From Okapia johnstoni (taxonomy: Eukaryota; Chordata; Mammalia; Artiodactyla; Giraffidae): 64,000 bases of DNA. Below, piece after piece: positions 1 through 11,884 of the stretch. The notes beneath the pieces are model-generated. The model worked only from the letters and a program-made list of their open reading frames with translations, was not told where the DNA came from and did not search any database. The position numbers and the translations under genes were made by a program. The stretch lies in the NCBI GenBank assembly GCA_024291935.2, contig CM044306.1, forward strand, positions 21,833,001 through 21,897,000. Reading direction: 5' to 3'. Numbering within the stretch: position 1 is the first letter of the stretch; each line of letters begins with the position of its first letter.

Positions 1-751
1 ATTCCCACTTTTTTAACATTTCTTAAAATTATAGTTTTTCTGTTTATATCTAAATATAAAATTGTGATAGATCAACAGAAGAGTAAGGCCTCAGAACTCT
101 TAAGTAAACAAAAGAAGACTCTTAGGTAGATGAGGGAAACACCTAATGATGACCCTAAGTACACAGGGGACCTCATATTTATGACTTACAAAATTTTAAA
201 AGTGGATTTAAACTTGGAAAACTTCAAAAGGGGTGATGACACTTTTGAAGGGGATCATAGTGTTTATCCAGTAAAACATTAGGGATCCATTATTTTCTTA
301 GGGTCGTAATGATTCCTAATTATGACATACAGTACTGTCAAATTATGGCGAAGGTAACTTTTTATCAGTGCATTTTGACTGAGATCGCTATTTACAGTGG
401 TGAGACATTGGAATATATGTCATCTCTGCACCTCAGTTTTTTAATAAGAAAATGGAGACAGTAGAATCTATCCAGGGTTATTGTAAGAGTTAATTGATGT
501 ATAAAAAGTGTTTACAAGGCTGCCAAGTATACAATATGCGTTCATTAAATTTAAGTTACTGTTATTATTTGACTCTGTTCATTACACATATCTCAGATCA
601 AGTTTTGATATTCAGATTCTCTAGGTTTTTATTAACGTTTTGTCTATTTTGTCTCTTGGTTTCATTGAGAAGAGTATTCACGTTCTCCGGCCATCTCTAA
701 ATGTGTCTGTTTCTTCTTATAGTGTAGTTTCTGCTCCATATGTAAGTTTAT
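1..751. other. Intron 1 sequence, no recognisable feature
   Basis: AT-rich sequence without an open frame of interest, splice-flanked exon or clear repeat. The stretch around 590-740 vaguely resembles decayed L1 but I cannot support it. Confidence 0.5.
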
Positions 752-1052
752 ATTTTAAATAATTTTATTTACTTGTTTGTTTATTTCTGGTTATCCTGGA
801 TCTTTGTTGCTGTGCAGGCTACTCTCTAGTTGCATTGTGTGGGCTGCTTATTGCAGTGGCTTCTCTCATGGAGCACAGGCTCTACGTGAGCAGGCTTCAG
901 TAGTTGCAGCTCACAGGCTCCAGAGCACGGGCTCAGTAGTCCCATGGGCTTGGTTGCTCTGTGGCATGTAGGATCTTCCCAGATCAGCGATCGAACTGGT
1001 GTTCCTGCATTGACAGCTGAATTCTCAACCACTGTACCACCAGGGAAGTCCA
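752..1052 (-). mobile_element. CHR-type tRNA-derived SINE
   Basis: The minus-strand copy ends in the diagnostic CCACCAGGGAAGTCC (reverse complement of GGACTTCCCTGGTGG), with the GATCGAACTGG B-box-like region and the repeated 'AGTAGTTGCAGC' body of CHR elements (cetacean-hippo-ruminant SINEs). Diverged and interrupted by small indels. Confidence 0.85.
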
Positions 1053-1109
1053 AGGACTGATAGTTCTTTATGCTATTTTTTTTTTGCTCTTCCATGCTTT
1101 AAGAAAATC

Positions 1110-1128
1110 TATTATTATTATTATTATT
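1110..1128. repeat. (ATT)n microsatellite
   Basis: Six perfect ATT units followed by a T run. Confidence 0.9.
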
Positions 1129-1481
1129 TTTAGTATTTCACCAAATCTTTAGTGATCTTTACAAAGTTCATGAAAATAATCTGGTTTATTACTCCTATAA
1201 GCAGAAGTACCTGTTTCACTTTTCTTCTGAAAGTAGATCCTTTTAAAAAGTCCTTTTACTATGAACCTGTGGATGATGAACTTACCTAATTATGTGTGGA
1301 AACATCTTTTTTTCTTATTTCCTGGGTCATCTAGGATGGACTAGGTACAAAGTTGCAGTTATTTTCTCTTAGCACTCCAAAGATTTTTCTCCCTTGTCTC
1401 TTGACTTCTTTTTTTACTGAGGAGAAGTTTACTGTGAATTTTTTTTACCTTTCTTCAAAGACCTTGTTGAATACACAGTTT

Positions 1482-2420
1482 TAAATTATATTTTTTATTG
1501 AGATAATTTACATTACAAGAATGTTCTTCCTTTTGTAGTATGTAATTCAGTCATAGATATTTGTGGACTATTGCCACAGTCAGTTCTGGGAAATTTTCTG
1601 CACTTCAGAAAGAAACTTACAGCTTTTACCCATTACTCCCTATCTCCTGTCAGTCACTCCCCTGTTCTAAGCAACCATTTATCTGCTTTTAGTCTTTTTA
1701 GATTTCTCTTTTCTGGACTTTTATAGGAATGGAATCATATAGTGTGTGGTCTTTTTTGACTGGCTTCTTTGCATAATGTTTTCAAGGTTCATCCATGTTT
1801 TAGCATGTTGACCTTTTTATGACTGTATAGTGATTGCATTGTATGAAAATACCACATTTTGTTTCTCCATTCATTTATTAACAGATATAAGTATGTGTTT
1901 GAAACCTTTTTTCAGTTCTTTTGGGCATGTACTTAGGAGTGGAATTGCTGGGTCATTCTGTAATTCTATATTTAACATTTTGAGGAACTGCCAAGCTATT
2001 TTCCACAGCAGCTGTCAATTTTATGTTCCCACCAGCAATGTACTGTGGTTTAGCTTTCTCCATATTCTTACAGTTATTCTTTTCATTCCTCCCCCTGCTC
2101 TTTTTCTCAAATCATACATAACATCTTAGCGTATATGGGGTATTATCTCATATGGGCTGGTTTAGCTTTGTATTATATTTCCCTAATGAATGATGTTGAG
2201 CGTATTTTCATGTCCTTGTTTGCCATTTGTATATCTTCTTTAAAGAAGTGTTTATTCATATTCTTTGTACAGTTTTTAATTGGGTTTTTTTGTACTTTAA
2301 CTGTTGAATTGTGAGAGTTCTTTATTTTGAATATTAGACTTCTATCATATAGATGATTTGCAAATTATTTCTTTGCATGCTTTGTAATTTTTTGTTGAAA
2401 GCTAAACATTTTGAATGTTA
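1482..2420 (-). mobile_element. Old L1 3' end fragment, antisense
   Basis: Reads as the reverse complement of a mammalian L1 3' region: TTCATCCATGTTTTAGCATG, the 'ATTGTATGAAAATACCAC' box, GGAGTGGAATTGCTGGGTCA and GAGGAACTGCCAAGC occur in the expected order. Many indels; no intact frame. Confidence 0.8.
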
Positions 2421-3004
2421 AAATGTGGCAACTCTGGAAATCACATTCTTCCCCCTCCTGGTTTTGATGCTGCTGCTTATTGTAGTAGTATTGTTTGTTT
2501 TGTTTAGAGTCTTTTTCTGAACTGGTTCTGTAAACTCTGTATTCTTTGTTGCATGTGGCCACTGAAATCTCTGTTCAATTAGCTTAGTAGTCAGCTCATG
2601 ATTATGCAGAGTTTTAAACACTTGGAACCAGTCTTTGCTGAGGGGCTCTTTGTGCGTGTTAGAGCATGCCTTCAGCACTCAGCCAGGCGGTTTACAGTTA
2701 TGCCTTAGCCTTCACTTCTTGTTTCTGCAATGCCTCAAGATCAACCAGAAGTGACAGCTTAGGGTCTTCTCAGGTCATTCCTGAGTGTGTGTGCAACCCT
2801 GGATGTGCATGTGGCCTTCTAGATTCCCAGGAGTATATTGGAACTTCCAATACCCTTATGGGTATCTCATTCTCTAGCCCTTTCCCCTTAAGCTCTTTGG
2901 TTAGTCTGTTGTCTTCTCCAGTTGTTATCTGTTCCTTAGGCAGCAGTGACTAAAACATTTGCCTGTAAATGTTTTGAACAAAGCAGAATAATTTTTTTAG
3001 CATA
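2421..3004. other. Intron 1, possibly ancient repeat remnant
   Basis: A 95-codon open frame at 2666-2953 (+) has no family resemblance I recognise. The stretch continues directly from the L1 remnant and may be more of the same old element; I cannot assign it. Confidence 0.4.
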
Positions 3005-3072
3005 AGGCCCCTTTTAGTCTGTGGGGTCACAAAGAGTCAGATATGACTTAGTGGGTAATAACAAAAAACAAC
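3005..3072 (+). mobile_element. BovA 3' tail fragment
   Basis: GTGGGGTCACAAAGAGTCAG followed by ATATGACTTAGTG is the 3' end of a BovA/Bov-tA unit; the 5' part is absent. Confidence 0.75.
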
Positions 3073-3387
3073 CCTTTTAGTCCAGGAAAATAAAGACAGA
3101 CCTTTTGAGCTGGGAGCAACCAGACAGTCAAGACAAATAATTACAACACTTTGAAAATGAGATATATTCTGGTTCCTCATTTACGAGCAATGCAAGCTCT
3201 TATTTTCAGGATACTGCTACTGCCGTTCTGGGGCTTGGAGTAACTTAAAATGCCACAAAGCTCTCTATTCTTAGTGAAATTCAGGCTTTGTGCTTGAATA
3301 TACACTCCTTGGATTGTTGCAAGCCTTCAGTTAGTTTCTGAAGTTCAAGAACATTTGATTTTGCCAGGTTTTGGTTACTTTTATGGA

Positions 3388-3592
3388 GAGGTGGGGGCTC
3401 CCTGGTGGCTCAGATGGTAAAGAATCGGCCTGCAATGCAGGAGACCTGGGTTGGGAAGATCCCCTGGAGGAGGGCATGGCAACCCACTCTAATATTCTTG
3501 CCTGGAGAATCCCCATGGACAGAGGAGCCTGGCTGGCTACAGTCCATGGGGTCACAAAGAGTCGGACATGACTGAGCATCTAAGCACAGCAC
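3388..3592 (+). mobile_element. Bov-tA SINE
   Basis: The tRNA-Glu-like head (CTCCCTGGTGGCTCAGATGG, then TGCAATGCAGGAGACC) is followed by the BovA body (GGCAACCCACTC, GCCTGGAGAATCCCC) and ends GAGTCGGACATGACTGAGC. It is missing about 10 bp of the B box. Confidence 0.92.
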
Positions 3593-6326
3593 ATAGAAAG
3601 GTGGGATTTCAAAATTTCTTATTCCATCATTTTTGTTGATGTCACTCTGAGTACACTTTTGATCTGAAGTTTTAGAAAAGACCTGATTCTGGCTTCCTAA
3701 TTTTGAAATACTTCAATTATACTCAAAATGTACTTTGTCAATTTCTAATCTTTATTCTGTAGAAGAGTGATCATAACCACTAGTTTGGTCATATCATGTC
3801 CTAATCATTTTTATGTACTAATTTTAACACCTACTATCACTGATGATGATATATTAATACAGTGAATTTGAGTGGTTATTGTCTTTGTCATATAGCAAGA
3901 TATCTTGAGATATTAACTTAAAATCTATCCATTTCATTTGAACTCATCTCAGTGTAAGCCGAATTATTTTCAGTTTTACATTTACAAGATGTATAACTAG
4001 CTTTTAAAAATCTTAGAGAATGCAGGCAAAAAACAGGACTGGTGATAATGACCCAACATATTGTAGAGGAAATTTGACAAGGAAAAATAACATCTTAGTT
4101 ATAAGATTAATTATAATCTGATGGTCTTGATACGTGGTTGCTGTGACATTAGAATGAGTAGAACCTGAAATAGCAAGAAACCGTAAAATTCTCTTTACTT
4201 TTAGTTTAGAGGAACATTTAGCCTTTCAGTCAGTCAGTGCAACAAATATTTATGTTACGATTTGTCATGTGTATGGCACTGTGGTTAATCCACTTTCTAA
4301 AAGCTTACAGTTTTACAGATTAGAAGACATAGTAAGACAAAATTTAAGATCTATAATTGAATTATAAACAGAGTGCTGGATAATAGGCAAGTAGGAAATA
4401 CCTAGAGCTTGTTGGAATTTCTGAAGAGGTTTCAAGTAAAGTATCCTTTATCTTTGCCGAAGTTCTGAACAAATGGAGAAAACAAGGGTGGCGTGTAGGT
4501 TCAAAATACCACTTTTATTACTAACAGAGACCAGGTTGAAGGATACAGCTTTCAGTGTGTGAGCCAAATTGTGCCTTTTAACTGAAGTCCTTTAGGGAGA
4601 CCCCCACTTGCCTCCAAGCAGTGCTATATTGACTCAAGCTTCTCTATGCAAGGGAGAGTCTGGCCCTGAGTAAGTGGTGAATCCTTGCTCCACAGCTTGA
4701 AAAAGTAGAAGCGCAGAGATGAACCAAGTTTGCTCTTCATTTTTGTGAGATTAAGTAGTCACATAGGTTCAGATAATTTACCCTGTCTCTATAAGTAAAG
4801 AAGTACAGAGAAGTCAGGAGTGAGTTTAGAGAAAATTATTCCTCAGGAAAACCTCAAGTGGGAAAAAGGCATTCCTCTCTAGGAGAGAGAATCAGCGAAG
4901 CTTTCCTGAAGGATATGAAATTGGAGAACGTTTTAAAAATGAATCAATTTCTAGGTAAAAGATATAAAGCCATAGAGATGAGAAAGTGTAGGCTTTGTTT
5001 GAAAAAGACGTAGTAGTCTAATTTAACAGAACATTTGAGTTCTTGGTTTCAATTGTGTTATCCTTTGGGAGTTATTATCAAACATAAACATTTAGCCCTT
5101 GAAGAGTAGTTGGCTCTATTTCAAAGTTACTTGACTTAAAAGATTACAAAACCCATCCCTTTCGAGTTTTAAGACAGCAAGTAAAATTACTTTCAGGCTT
5201 TTTTGAAGATCATCTGAAGACAGGAGTATAAGCTCCCATCTTTTAAAGGATGAGACATCTGTAATCCTACTTCTATAGGAAGAAGGAAAGCAAGGAAAAT
5301 TAGTTAAAAAGTAAGTGACCTAACAGAGGAGAGGAAGGTCAAACCCTATATAGAGGAGAATACTGGCAGGAGACAGATCATGATTTGTCTGCAGGACCCC
5401 TGAAAAACTCAAAACATAAAAGTACTGTATATTGCAGATGAAGGCTGAGAACAGGGGGCATTGGAAATCTGTAATGGGAGATGGACCTGAGCTGCTGCTG
5501 AGCTCGTGGTGCCACCACCTCCACACGCATCCCTTTCATCCTAATCAGTTGAACAACTGCCATCAACTTTACAGAAGTCAGGAGATTATTCTTTGAAGAA
5601 ACAGTGTGAGAAGTTCAGGACCTTGAAACCTAAACCCAGAGGAGAATGAAGCTAAGATGCCACATCAAGTAGTGAAAGTTCCTAGTTTCCTTCCCTCACC
5701 TAGTTCCAAAATTCCATCAAGCAGGTAAGAGATTAGAGTCTTCCTTCTAGTAAGAGAACACCCCAGAGAAGAGAGAGCTGAATTTAAAACCAACATTCTT
5801 GTGCCTATCAGTGTTTATTTTTTTGAATCTATAAACATGTTTATTTTTTATAGCTGTTGGTGGGCACAACAGTCATTCATGACCAAATTCTTTAAAGAAT
5901 TGTCCATAAAACATACATTCTAGGATGTTTACAAAAGTCTTGGATTAGTAAAATGGGAAGAATAAAAGGGAGGGGGCCAACTAATAAAAGGTTGCCAACA
6001 TTTTTTTAAATGTTTCATATATCATTGATATTTTAAAACAAAATACAGATTAATTTATACCAAATCTGAAGGGTATAATTCTAGCATTTAAAAATGGAAT
6101 GCATGTAGATTTATGAAAAATATCATTGTCCTAAATGTTTTTGTTTAGTCTTGGGTCACCACTGGTTTGGGAAGATGAGATCAAGCATACTGCCAAAGAA
6201 CAGAGTTACCAAGCTGGTGTGCTAGCTAATTTGTTCATACATGTAGTAATGACACTGGCCTGCTTTTTCCTCAATCTTCATTGATTTTAATTTTGATTCT
6301 TTTTTAATGTTTAAGAAAAAATAACT
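3593..6326. other. Intron 1, mostly unique sequence
   Basis: No coding exon or transposon boundary is evident. Around 4225-4310 an ACAAATATTTATG motif followed by GGCACTGTGGTTAATCC looks like an ancient MIR/L2-type remnant. Two short minus-strand frames at 5320-5566 show no family features. Confidence 0.5.
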
Positions 6327-6505
6327 GGGACTTCCCTGGTGGTCCAGTGGCTAAGACTCTATGCTCCTAATGCAGGGGGCATGGGTTTGATCCCTGGTCA
6401 GGAAACTAGATTCCACATGCCACAACTAAGAGTTCACATGCTGCAACTAAAGACCCTGCATGTAACTTAAAACCCTGAGCTGCCAAATAAATAAAATAAT
6501 ATTTT
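6327..6505 (+). mobile_element. CHR-type SINE
   Basis: Begins GGGACTTCCCTGGTGGTCCA, has TGCAGGGGGCATGGGTTTGA in the B-box region, and ends in AAATAAATAAAATAA. Confidence 0.9.
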
Positions 6506-6554
6506 TTTCTAAAAAAAGAAAAATAACTAAATGTAAATCTACTTTAGTATGTTC

Positions 6555-6774
6555 TATGTGCATATGTGCTAAGTTGCTTCAGTCATGTCTGACTCGTTGC
6601 TACTCTGTGGACCGTAGCCTGCCAGGCTCCTCTGTCCATGGAATTCTCCAGGCAAGAGGACTGGAGTGTTTCCTTCTCCAGGGGATCTTCCTGACCCAGG
6701 GATTGAACCCGCATCTCATGTCTTCTGCATTGGCAAGCTGGTTCTTTACCGCTAGTGCCACCTGGGAAACCCAG
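6555..6774 (-). mobile_element. Bov-tA SINE, antisense
   Basis: Reverse-strand Bov-tA: begins with the BovA tail complement (GCTTCAGTCATGTCTGACTC) and ends with the complement of the tRNA head (CTTTACCGCTAGTGCCACCT). Inserted shortly before an L1 remnant. Confidence 0.9.
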
Positions 6775-7025
6775 TGTATTCTATACTTCTATGTAAATTG
6801 CATTTCTTTATTTGTATTGGTTCCCTCTTTGGTCTCCTTCTTCTTCCCTTTTTTTTTGTATCCAGCTTTATTGAGCTATAGTTGACATATTTTAACACTG
6901 TGAATTTAAGGTATACAACATGGTGATTTGATATATGTGTATTTTGCAAAACAGTTGCCACAATAAGGTTAGTTAACACAACCATCATCTCACATGGTTA
7001 ATGATACTGTTCTGAGTGTATTTTT

Positions 7026-7130
7026 ATTTTATTATTTTGGCCCTGCCGGCACAAGATTTTAGTTCCCTGTGCAGGGATCGAACCTGTGCCCCCTGAGGTA
7101 GAAACCACTGGGCTGCCAGGAAAATCCCAG
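7026..7130 (-). mobile_element. CHR-type SINE fragment in L1
   Basis: Complement of a CHR head: CAGGGATCGAACCTGTGCCC and then GGGCTGCCAGGAAAATCCCA, a diverged copy. Confidence 0.75.
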
Positions 7131-7479
7131 TGATGTTTGTTTTGTGGGAGAACATTTAAGATCTCTCAGTACTTTCAAGTATACAGCACTTGTTATGTAC
7201 AGTCATGTTCAGTACAATAACAAACAGTAATGTTAACTGTAGTCATCACGCTATAGATTAGATTTATAGAATTTACTCATTTTGTAACTGGTATTTGTAC
7301 CCTTTACCCTCCATCTCCAATTTCCCCTACTTCATAGACCCCTGGCAACCACCACATATAAATGAGATCATACAGTGTTTGTCTTTCTCTGATTTGACTT
7401 AGCATGATGCCTTCAAGGTTCATCCATGTTGTAAAAAGCAAGAAAAAGTTCCTTCTTTCTTATGGCTGTATAATATTCC

Positions 7480-7552
7480 ATTGTGTGTATATATATTTGT
7501 GTGTTTATGTTTATATATGTGTGTATACATGTATATATGTATGTGTGTGTTT
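7480..7552. repeat. Compound TG/TA microsatellite
   Basis: Alternating runs of GTGTGT, TATATA and GTATGT at the L1 site where such expansion is common. Confidence 0.85.
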
Positions 7553-7844
7553 TCTTTATCCATTAATCTAGGTAACAGACACCTAGGTTGTTTCCATATC
7601 TTGGCTATTGTGAATAATACTGCAATGAACGTGGAGTTGCAGATATGTGTTTGAGATAGTAATTTCATTTCCTTTGGATATACACCTTAAGTGGGATAGC
7701 TGGATTATATGGCAGTTATGTTTTTAATTTTATGAGGAACCTCCGTGTTGTTTTCCATAGTGGCTGTACCAATTTACATTCCTACTAACACTTCATAAGT
7801 GTCCCTTTTCTCCACCTTTTCACCAGTACTTTTTATCTCATGTC

Positions 7845-7965
7845 TTTTTTTAACTGTGCCAAATGGCATGTGAGATCTTAGTTCCCTGACCAGGGATCGA
7901 ACCTGTGCCCCTGCATTTGAAGAACAGAATCTTAACCAACGAACCACCAGGGAAGTCCCTCTCAG
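7845..7965 (-). mobile_element. CHR-type SINE fragment in L1
   Basis: Contains CCCTGACCAGGGATCGAACC and ends CCACCAGGGAAGTCCC, the complement of a CHR 5' end. Confidence 0.85.
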
Positions 7966-9426
7966 TTCTTTTGTCTATAGCAGTTCTAACAGATGTTCAG
8001 ATAATGTCTCATTGTAGTTTTGACTTACGTTTCCCTGATGATGTTGAACACCTTTTCTTTGGGAAAAAAAATCTCTGTTCAGATCCATCACCCATTTTAC
8101 TTATTTATTTATTTTTGCTATTGTTGTGTGAATTCCTTGTATATTTTGTGTAATAATCCCTTATCAGACATAGTTTGTGAACATTTTTCTTCCATCTTAT
8201 AGGTTGCCTTTTCACTTTGTTGATTGTTTCTTTTGCTATGCAGATGTTTTTTAGTTTGATTTAGTCCCACTTGTTTTTTGCCTTCTTTTCTTGTGCTTTT
8301 GGTGTCATTGCCAAGACTAGTGTTAAGGAGTGTTTTCACTATATTTTCTTCTAGGAGTTTTAGGCCTTATATAAGCCCTTAATTCATTTTGAGTTAATTT
8401 CTGTGAGTGATGTAATATAGAGGTCTAATTTTATTCTTTCACATGTAAATACCCACTTTTCCCAGTACCATCTATTGAAGAGACTCTTTTCCCCATTGAG
8501 TATTGTTGACTCTCTTTTCAGATATCTGTTGATCATATATTTATGGGTTTATTTCTGGGCTCTTGGTTCTGTTCTGTTGGTCTGTATGTCTGCTTTTATG
8601 CCAATACTTAATGTTTTGAATACTAATGCTTCTTCATGTAGTTTCAGATCAGGAAGTGTGATCCATCCATCTTTGTTATTCTCCCTTACAATTGCTTTGG
8701 CTGTTCAAGGTCTTTTGTGGTTCCATATTAAATTTTAAGATTTATTTTCTATTTCTGTGAAAAATGTCACTGGAATTTTGATAGGGATTGCATTGCATAT
8801 GTAGATCACTTTGGGTGGTATGGGCATTTTAATATTAATTGTTCCAGTCCATAAACATGGAAATGTTTCTATTTATTAGTGTCCTCAATTTTTCTAATCA
8901 GTGTCTTGCAGTTTTTATGTACAAATCTTTCATCTCTGTGGTTAAATTTATTGCTTTGTATTTAAAAAATTTTTAAATGGAAGTATAATTGACTTATAAT
9001 GTGCCATTCTCTGCTGAATAGTGAAGTAACTCAGTTTTAAAAATATATACATTCTTTTTTTTAATATTCTCTTCCCTTATGGTTTATCCCAAGAGATTGG
9101 ATACAGTTCCCTGTGCTACAGAGTAGGACCTGTTATTTATCCTTTCTAAATGTAATAGTTTGCATTTATCAACTCCAAAATTTCCAGTCCATCCCTCTCC
9201 CTTCCTGCTTCCACTTGGCAACCACAAGTTCTGATCTCGGTGTTTTATAGATAGGTTCATTTGTGCCATATTTTAGATTCCACATATGAGTAATATCTAT
9301 GTGGTATTTGTCTTTCTCTTTCTGGTTTACTTCATTTAGTATGATAATCTCTAGTTGCATCCATGTTTCTGCAAATAGCATTATTTGTTTTTTTTTTTTT
9401 TTTTATGGGTGAGTAGTATCCCATTG

Positions 9427-9699
9427 GGGAGAAGGCATTGGCACCCCACTCCAGTACTCTTGCCTGGAAAATCCCGTGAACGGAGGAGCCTGGTACACTG
9501 CAGTCCATGGGGTCACTACGAGTCAGACACGACTGAGCAACTTCACTGGCACTTTTCACTTTCATGCATTGGAGAAGAAAATGGTAACCCACTCCAGTGT
9601 TCTTGCCTGGAGAATCCCAGGGACAGGGGAGCCTGGTGGGCTGCCGTCTATGGGGTTGCACAGAGTCGGACACGACTGAGGTGACTTAGCAGCAGCACC
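9427..9699 (+). mobile_element. Bov-A2 SINE with target duplication
   Basis: Two BovA monomers in tandem: the first starts GGGAGAAGGCATTGGCACCC, the second after TTTCATGCATTGGAGAAG; ends GACTTAGCAGCAGC. Flanked by AGTATCCCATTG (9415-9426) and AGTATCCCGTTG (9700-9711), one mismatch apart, a clear target-site duplication within L1. Confidence 0.95.
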
Positions 9700-10072
9700 A
9701 GTATCCCGTTGTATTGTACCACATCTTCTTTATCTTTTCATCTGTTGATGGACATTTCAGTTGTTTCCATGCTTGAGCTATTGTGAATAGTAGTGCTATG
9801 AACAAAGGGGTGCGTTTATCTTTTTGAATTATAGTTTTATTTGATTATATGCACGGGAGCGGGATTGCTTGGTCATATGATAATTAAATTATAGCTTTCT
9901 GAGGAACCTCCATGCATTTTTCCATAGTGGCCACACCAACTTACATTCCCACTATCAGTGTAGGAGGGTTCCTTTTTCCTCACACCCTCTCCATCATTTG
10001 TTGACTTTTTTAATGATGGTCATTCTAACTCCTATGAGGCTATACCTCATTGTATTTTTAAAAAATTTGTGT

Positions 10073-10255
10073 ATTTGGCTGCACCGGGTTTTACTTGCAG
10101 CATGTTGGATTTTCGATCTTCATTGCAGCATGTGAGATCTTTAGTTTTGGCATGTGGAATCTAGTTCCCTGACCAGGGATTGAACCCGAGCCCCCAGCAT
10201 TGACTGAACTCTGGTGAGTACGGAGTCTTAGCCATTGGGCCACCAGGGAAGTCCC
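10073..10255 (-). mobile_element. CHR-type SINE, antisense
   Basis: Complement of a CHR: CCCTGACCAGGGATTGAACC and GGGCCACCAGGGAAGTCCC at the right end; inserted in the second L1. Confidence 0.88.
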
Positions 10256-10504
10256 GCTCATTATATTTTTGATTTGCATTTTTCTAAAGTAATTAGTGAT
10301 GTTGAGCATCTTTGCATGTGTGTACTGGTCATCTTTATGTCTTCTTTGGAGAAATGTATATTAAGGTATTCTGCCCATTTTTCAATTGGATTGTTTTTTT
10401 TTTTTTTTGCTGTTGAGTTGTATGAGCTGTTTATTTATTTTGGAGATTAAGCCTCTGTTGATTGCATCATTTGCAAATATTGTCTCCCATTCCATAGGTT
10501 GTAT

Positions 10505-10537
10505 TATATATATATATATGTATATGTATATATATAA
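10505..10537. repeat. (TA)n-rich microsatellite
   Basis: TA/TG dinucleotide run inside L1. Confidence 0.85.
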
Positions 10538-10901
10538 ATGGTTTCCTTTGCTGTGCAAAAGCTTATAAGTTTGATGAGGTCCCATTTGTTTTTGTTTTTG
10601 TTTCTATTGCCTTGGGAGACTCACCTAAGAAAAATTGGTACTATTTATGTCACATAATGTTTTGCCTATTTTTCCTTCTAGAAGTTTTATGATTTCATGT
10701 CTTACTTTTATGTCTTTAAGCCATTTTGAGTTTTTTTTTAATGCATAGTGTGAGGGTGTGTTCTAACTTCATTAATTTCGATGCACCTGTACAACTTTCC
10801 CAGCACCACTTACTGTAGGGGCTTTTTCTCATTTTATATTCTTATCTCTTTTGTTGAAGATTGTTGACCGTAGGGGTGTGAATTTATTTATGGGCTCTCT
10901 A

Positions 10902-11530
10902 TGGGAAACTGGGGAAACAGTGTCAGACTTTATTTTTTTGGGCTCCAGAATCACTGCTGATGGTGACTGCAGCCATGAAATTAAAAGACGCTTACTGCTT
11001 GGAAGGAAGGTTATGGCCAACCTAGATAGCATATTTAAAAGCAGAGACATTACTTAGCCAACAAAAGTCCGTCTGTCAAGGCTGTGGTTTTTCCAGTGGT
11101 CATGTATGGATGTGAGAGTTGGACAGTGAAGAAGGCTGAGTGCCGAAGAATTGATGCCTTTGAACTGTGGTGTTGGAGAAGACTCTTGAAAGTCCCTTGG
11201 ACTGCAAGGAGATCCAATCAATCCGTCCTAAAAGAGATCAATCCTGGGTGTTCATTGGAAGGTCTGATGTTGAAGCTGAAACTCCAATACTTTGGCCACC
11301 TCATGCGAAGGGTTGACTCATTGGAAAAGACACTAATGCTGGGTAGGATTGGGGGTGGGAGGAGAAGGGGACGACAGAGGATGAGATGGTTGGATGGCAT
11401 CACCGACTCGATGGACGTGGGTTTGGGTAGACTCCGGGAGTTGGTGATGGACAGGGAGGCCTGGTGTGCTGCAGTTCATGGGGTCGCAAAGAGTCGGACA
11501 CGACTGAGTGACTGAACTGAACTGAACTGA
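10902..11530 (+). mobile_element. BovB LINE 3' end, sense, inserted in L1
   Basis: 5'-truncated BovB starting ATGGGAAACTGGGGAAACAG and running to the tail with GACTGAGTGACTGAACTGAA repeats. It encodes fragments of the ORF2 C-terminus ([37 protein letters not shown]) in two frames. L1 reads straight across the insertion (GGGCTCTCTAT | TTCTGTTCCACTGATCC). Confidence 0.95.
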
Positions 11531-11583
11531 TTCTGTTCCACTGATCCATATGTTTGTTTTTGTACCAGTACCGCACTGTTTTG

Positions 11584-11809
11584 ACGGGCTTCCAGGCTTT
11601 TGGGTGGCTAAGACAATAAAAAATCTGCCTGCAATTCAGGAGACCCAAGTTTGATCCCTGGGTCTGGATGATCCCATGGAGAAGGGAATGGCTACCCACT
11701 CAAGTGTTCTTGCCCGGAGAATTTCATGGACAGAAGAGCCTAGTGGGCTATAACCCATGGGGTTACAAAGAGTTGGAGAGGAACTGAGTGACTAACACTT
11801 TCACTTTCA
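11584..11809 (+). mobile_element. Bov-tA SINE with target duplication
   Basis: tRNA-like head followed by BovA body, ending in ACTAACACTTTCACTTTC. Flanked by CACTGTTTTG on both sides (11574-11583 and 11810-11819). Confidence 0.93.
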
Positions 11810-11884
11810 CACTGTTTTGCTCACTGTGGCTTTATAGGATTGTCTGAAGTCTGGGAGAGTTATTAGGTTTTTTTTTTTTTATAT

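Larger units (their letters stand above)
6858..8970 (-). mobile_element. L1 element, antisense, left part (host of a later L1)
   Basis: Runs from the L1 3' UTR complement (CTTTATTGAGCTATAGTTGA) through the ORF2 C-terminal region complement. Landmarks in order: AATATTCCATTGTGTG, GTGAATAATACTGCAATGAA, CCCAGTACCATCTATTGAAG, GTCTGTATGTCTGCTTTTAT. It stops near 8970 where a second L1 3' end begins, and appears to resume at 11885. Contains two CHR fragments and a TG/TA microsatellite. Confidence 0.8.
8975..11870 (-). mobile_element. Second L1, antisense, inserted into the first
   Basis: A fresh L1 3' end complement begins here (AAGTATAATTGACTTATAAT) and repeats the landmark order of the previous copy (GTATTGTACCACATC, GTGAATAGTAGTGCTATGAA, CTTTCCCAGCACCACTTACT, TGTTTTTGTACCAGTACCGC). 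It carries a Bov-A2, a CHR, a BovB and a Bov-tA. The ORF2 part is degraded. Confidence 0.8.

Noticed and set aside
3388..3470. tRNA genes at Bov-tA and CHR heads
   Set aside because: These are tRNA-derived SINE promoters that do not fold into intact tRNAs.
9385..9684. 99-codon plus frame across a Bov-A2
   Set aside because: Translated SINE sequence without conservation or domain.
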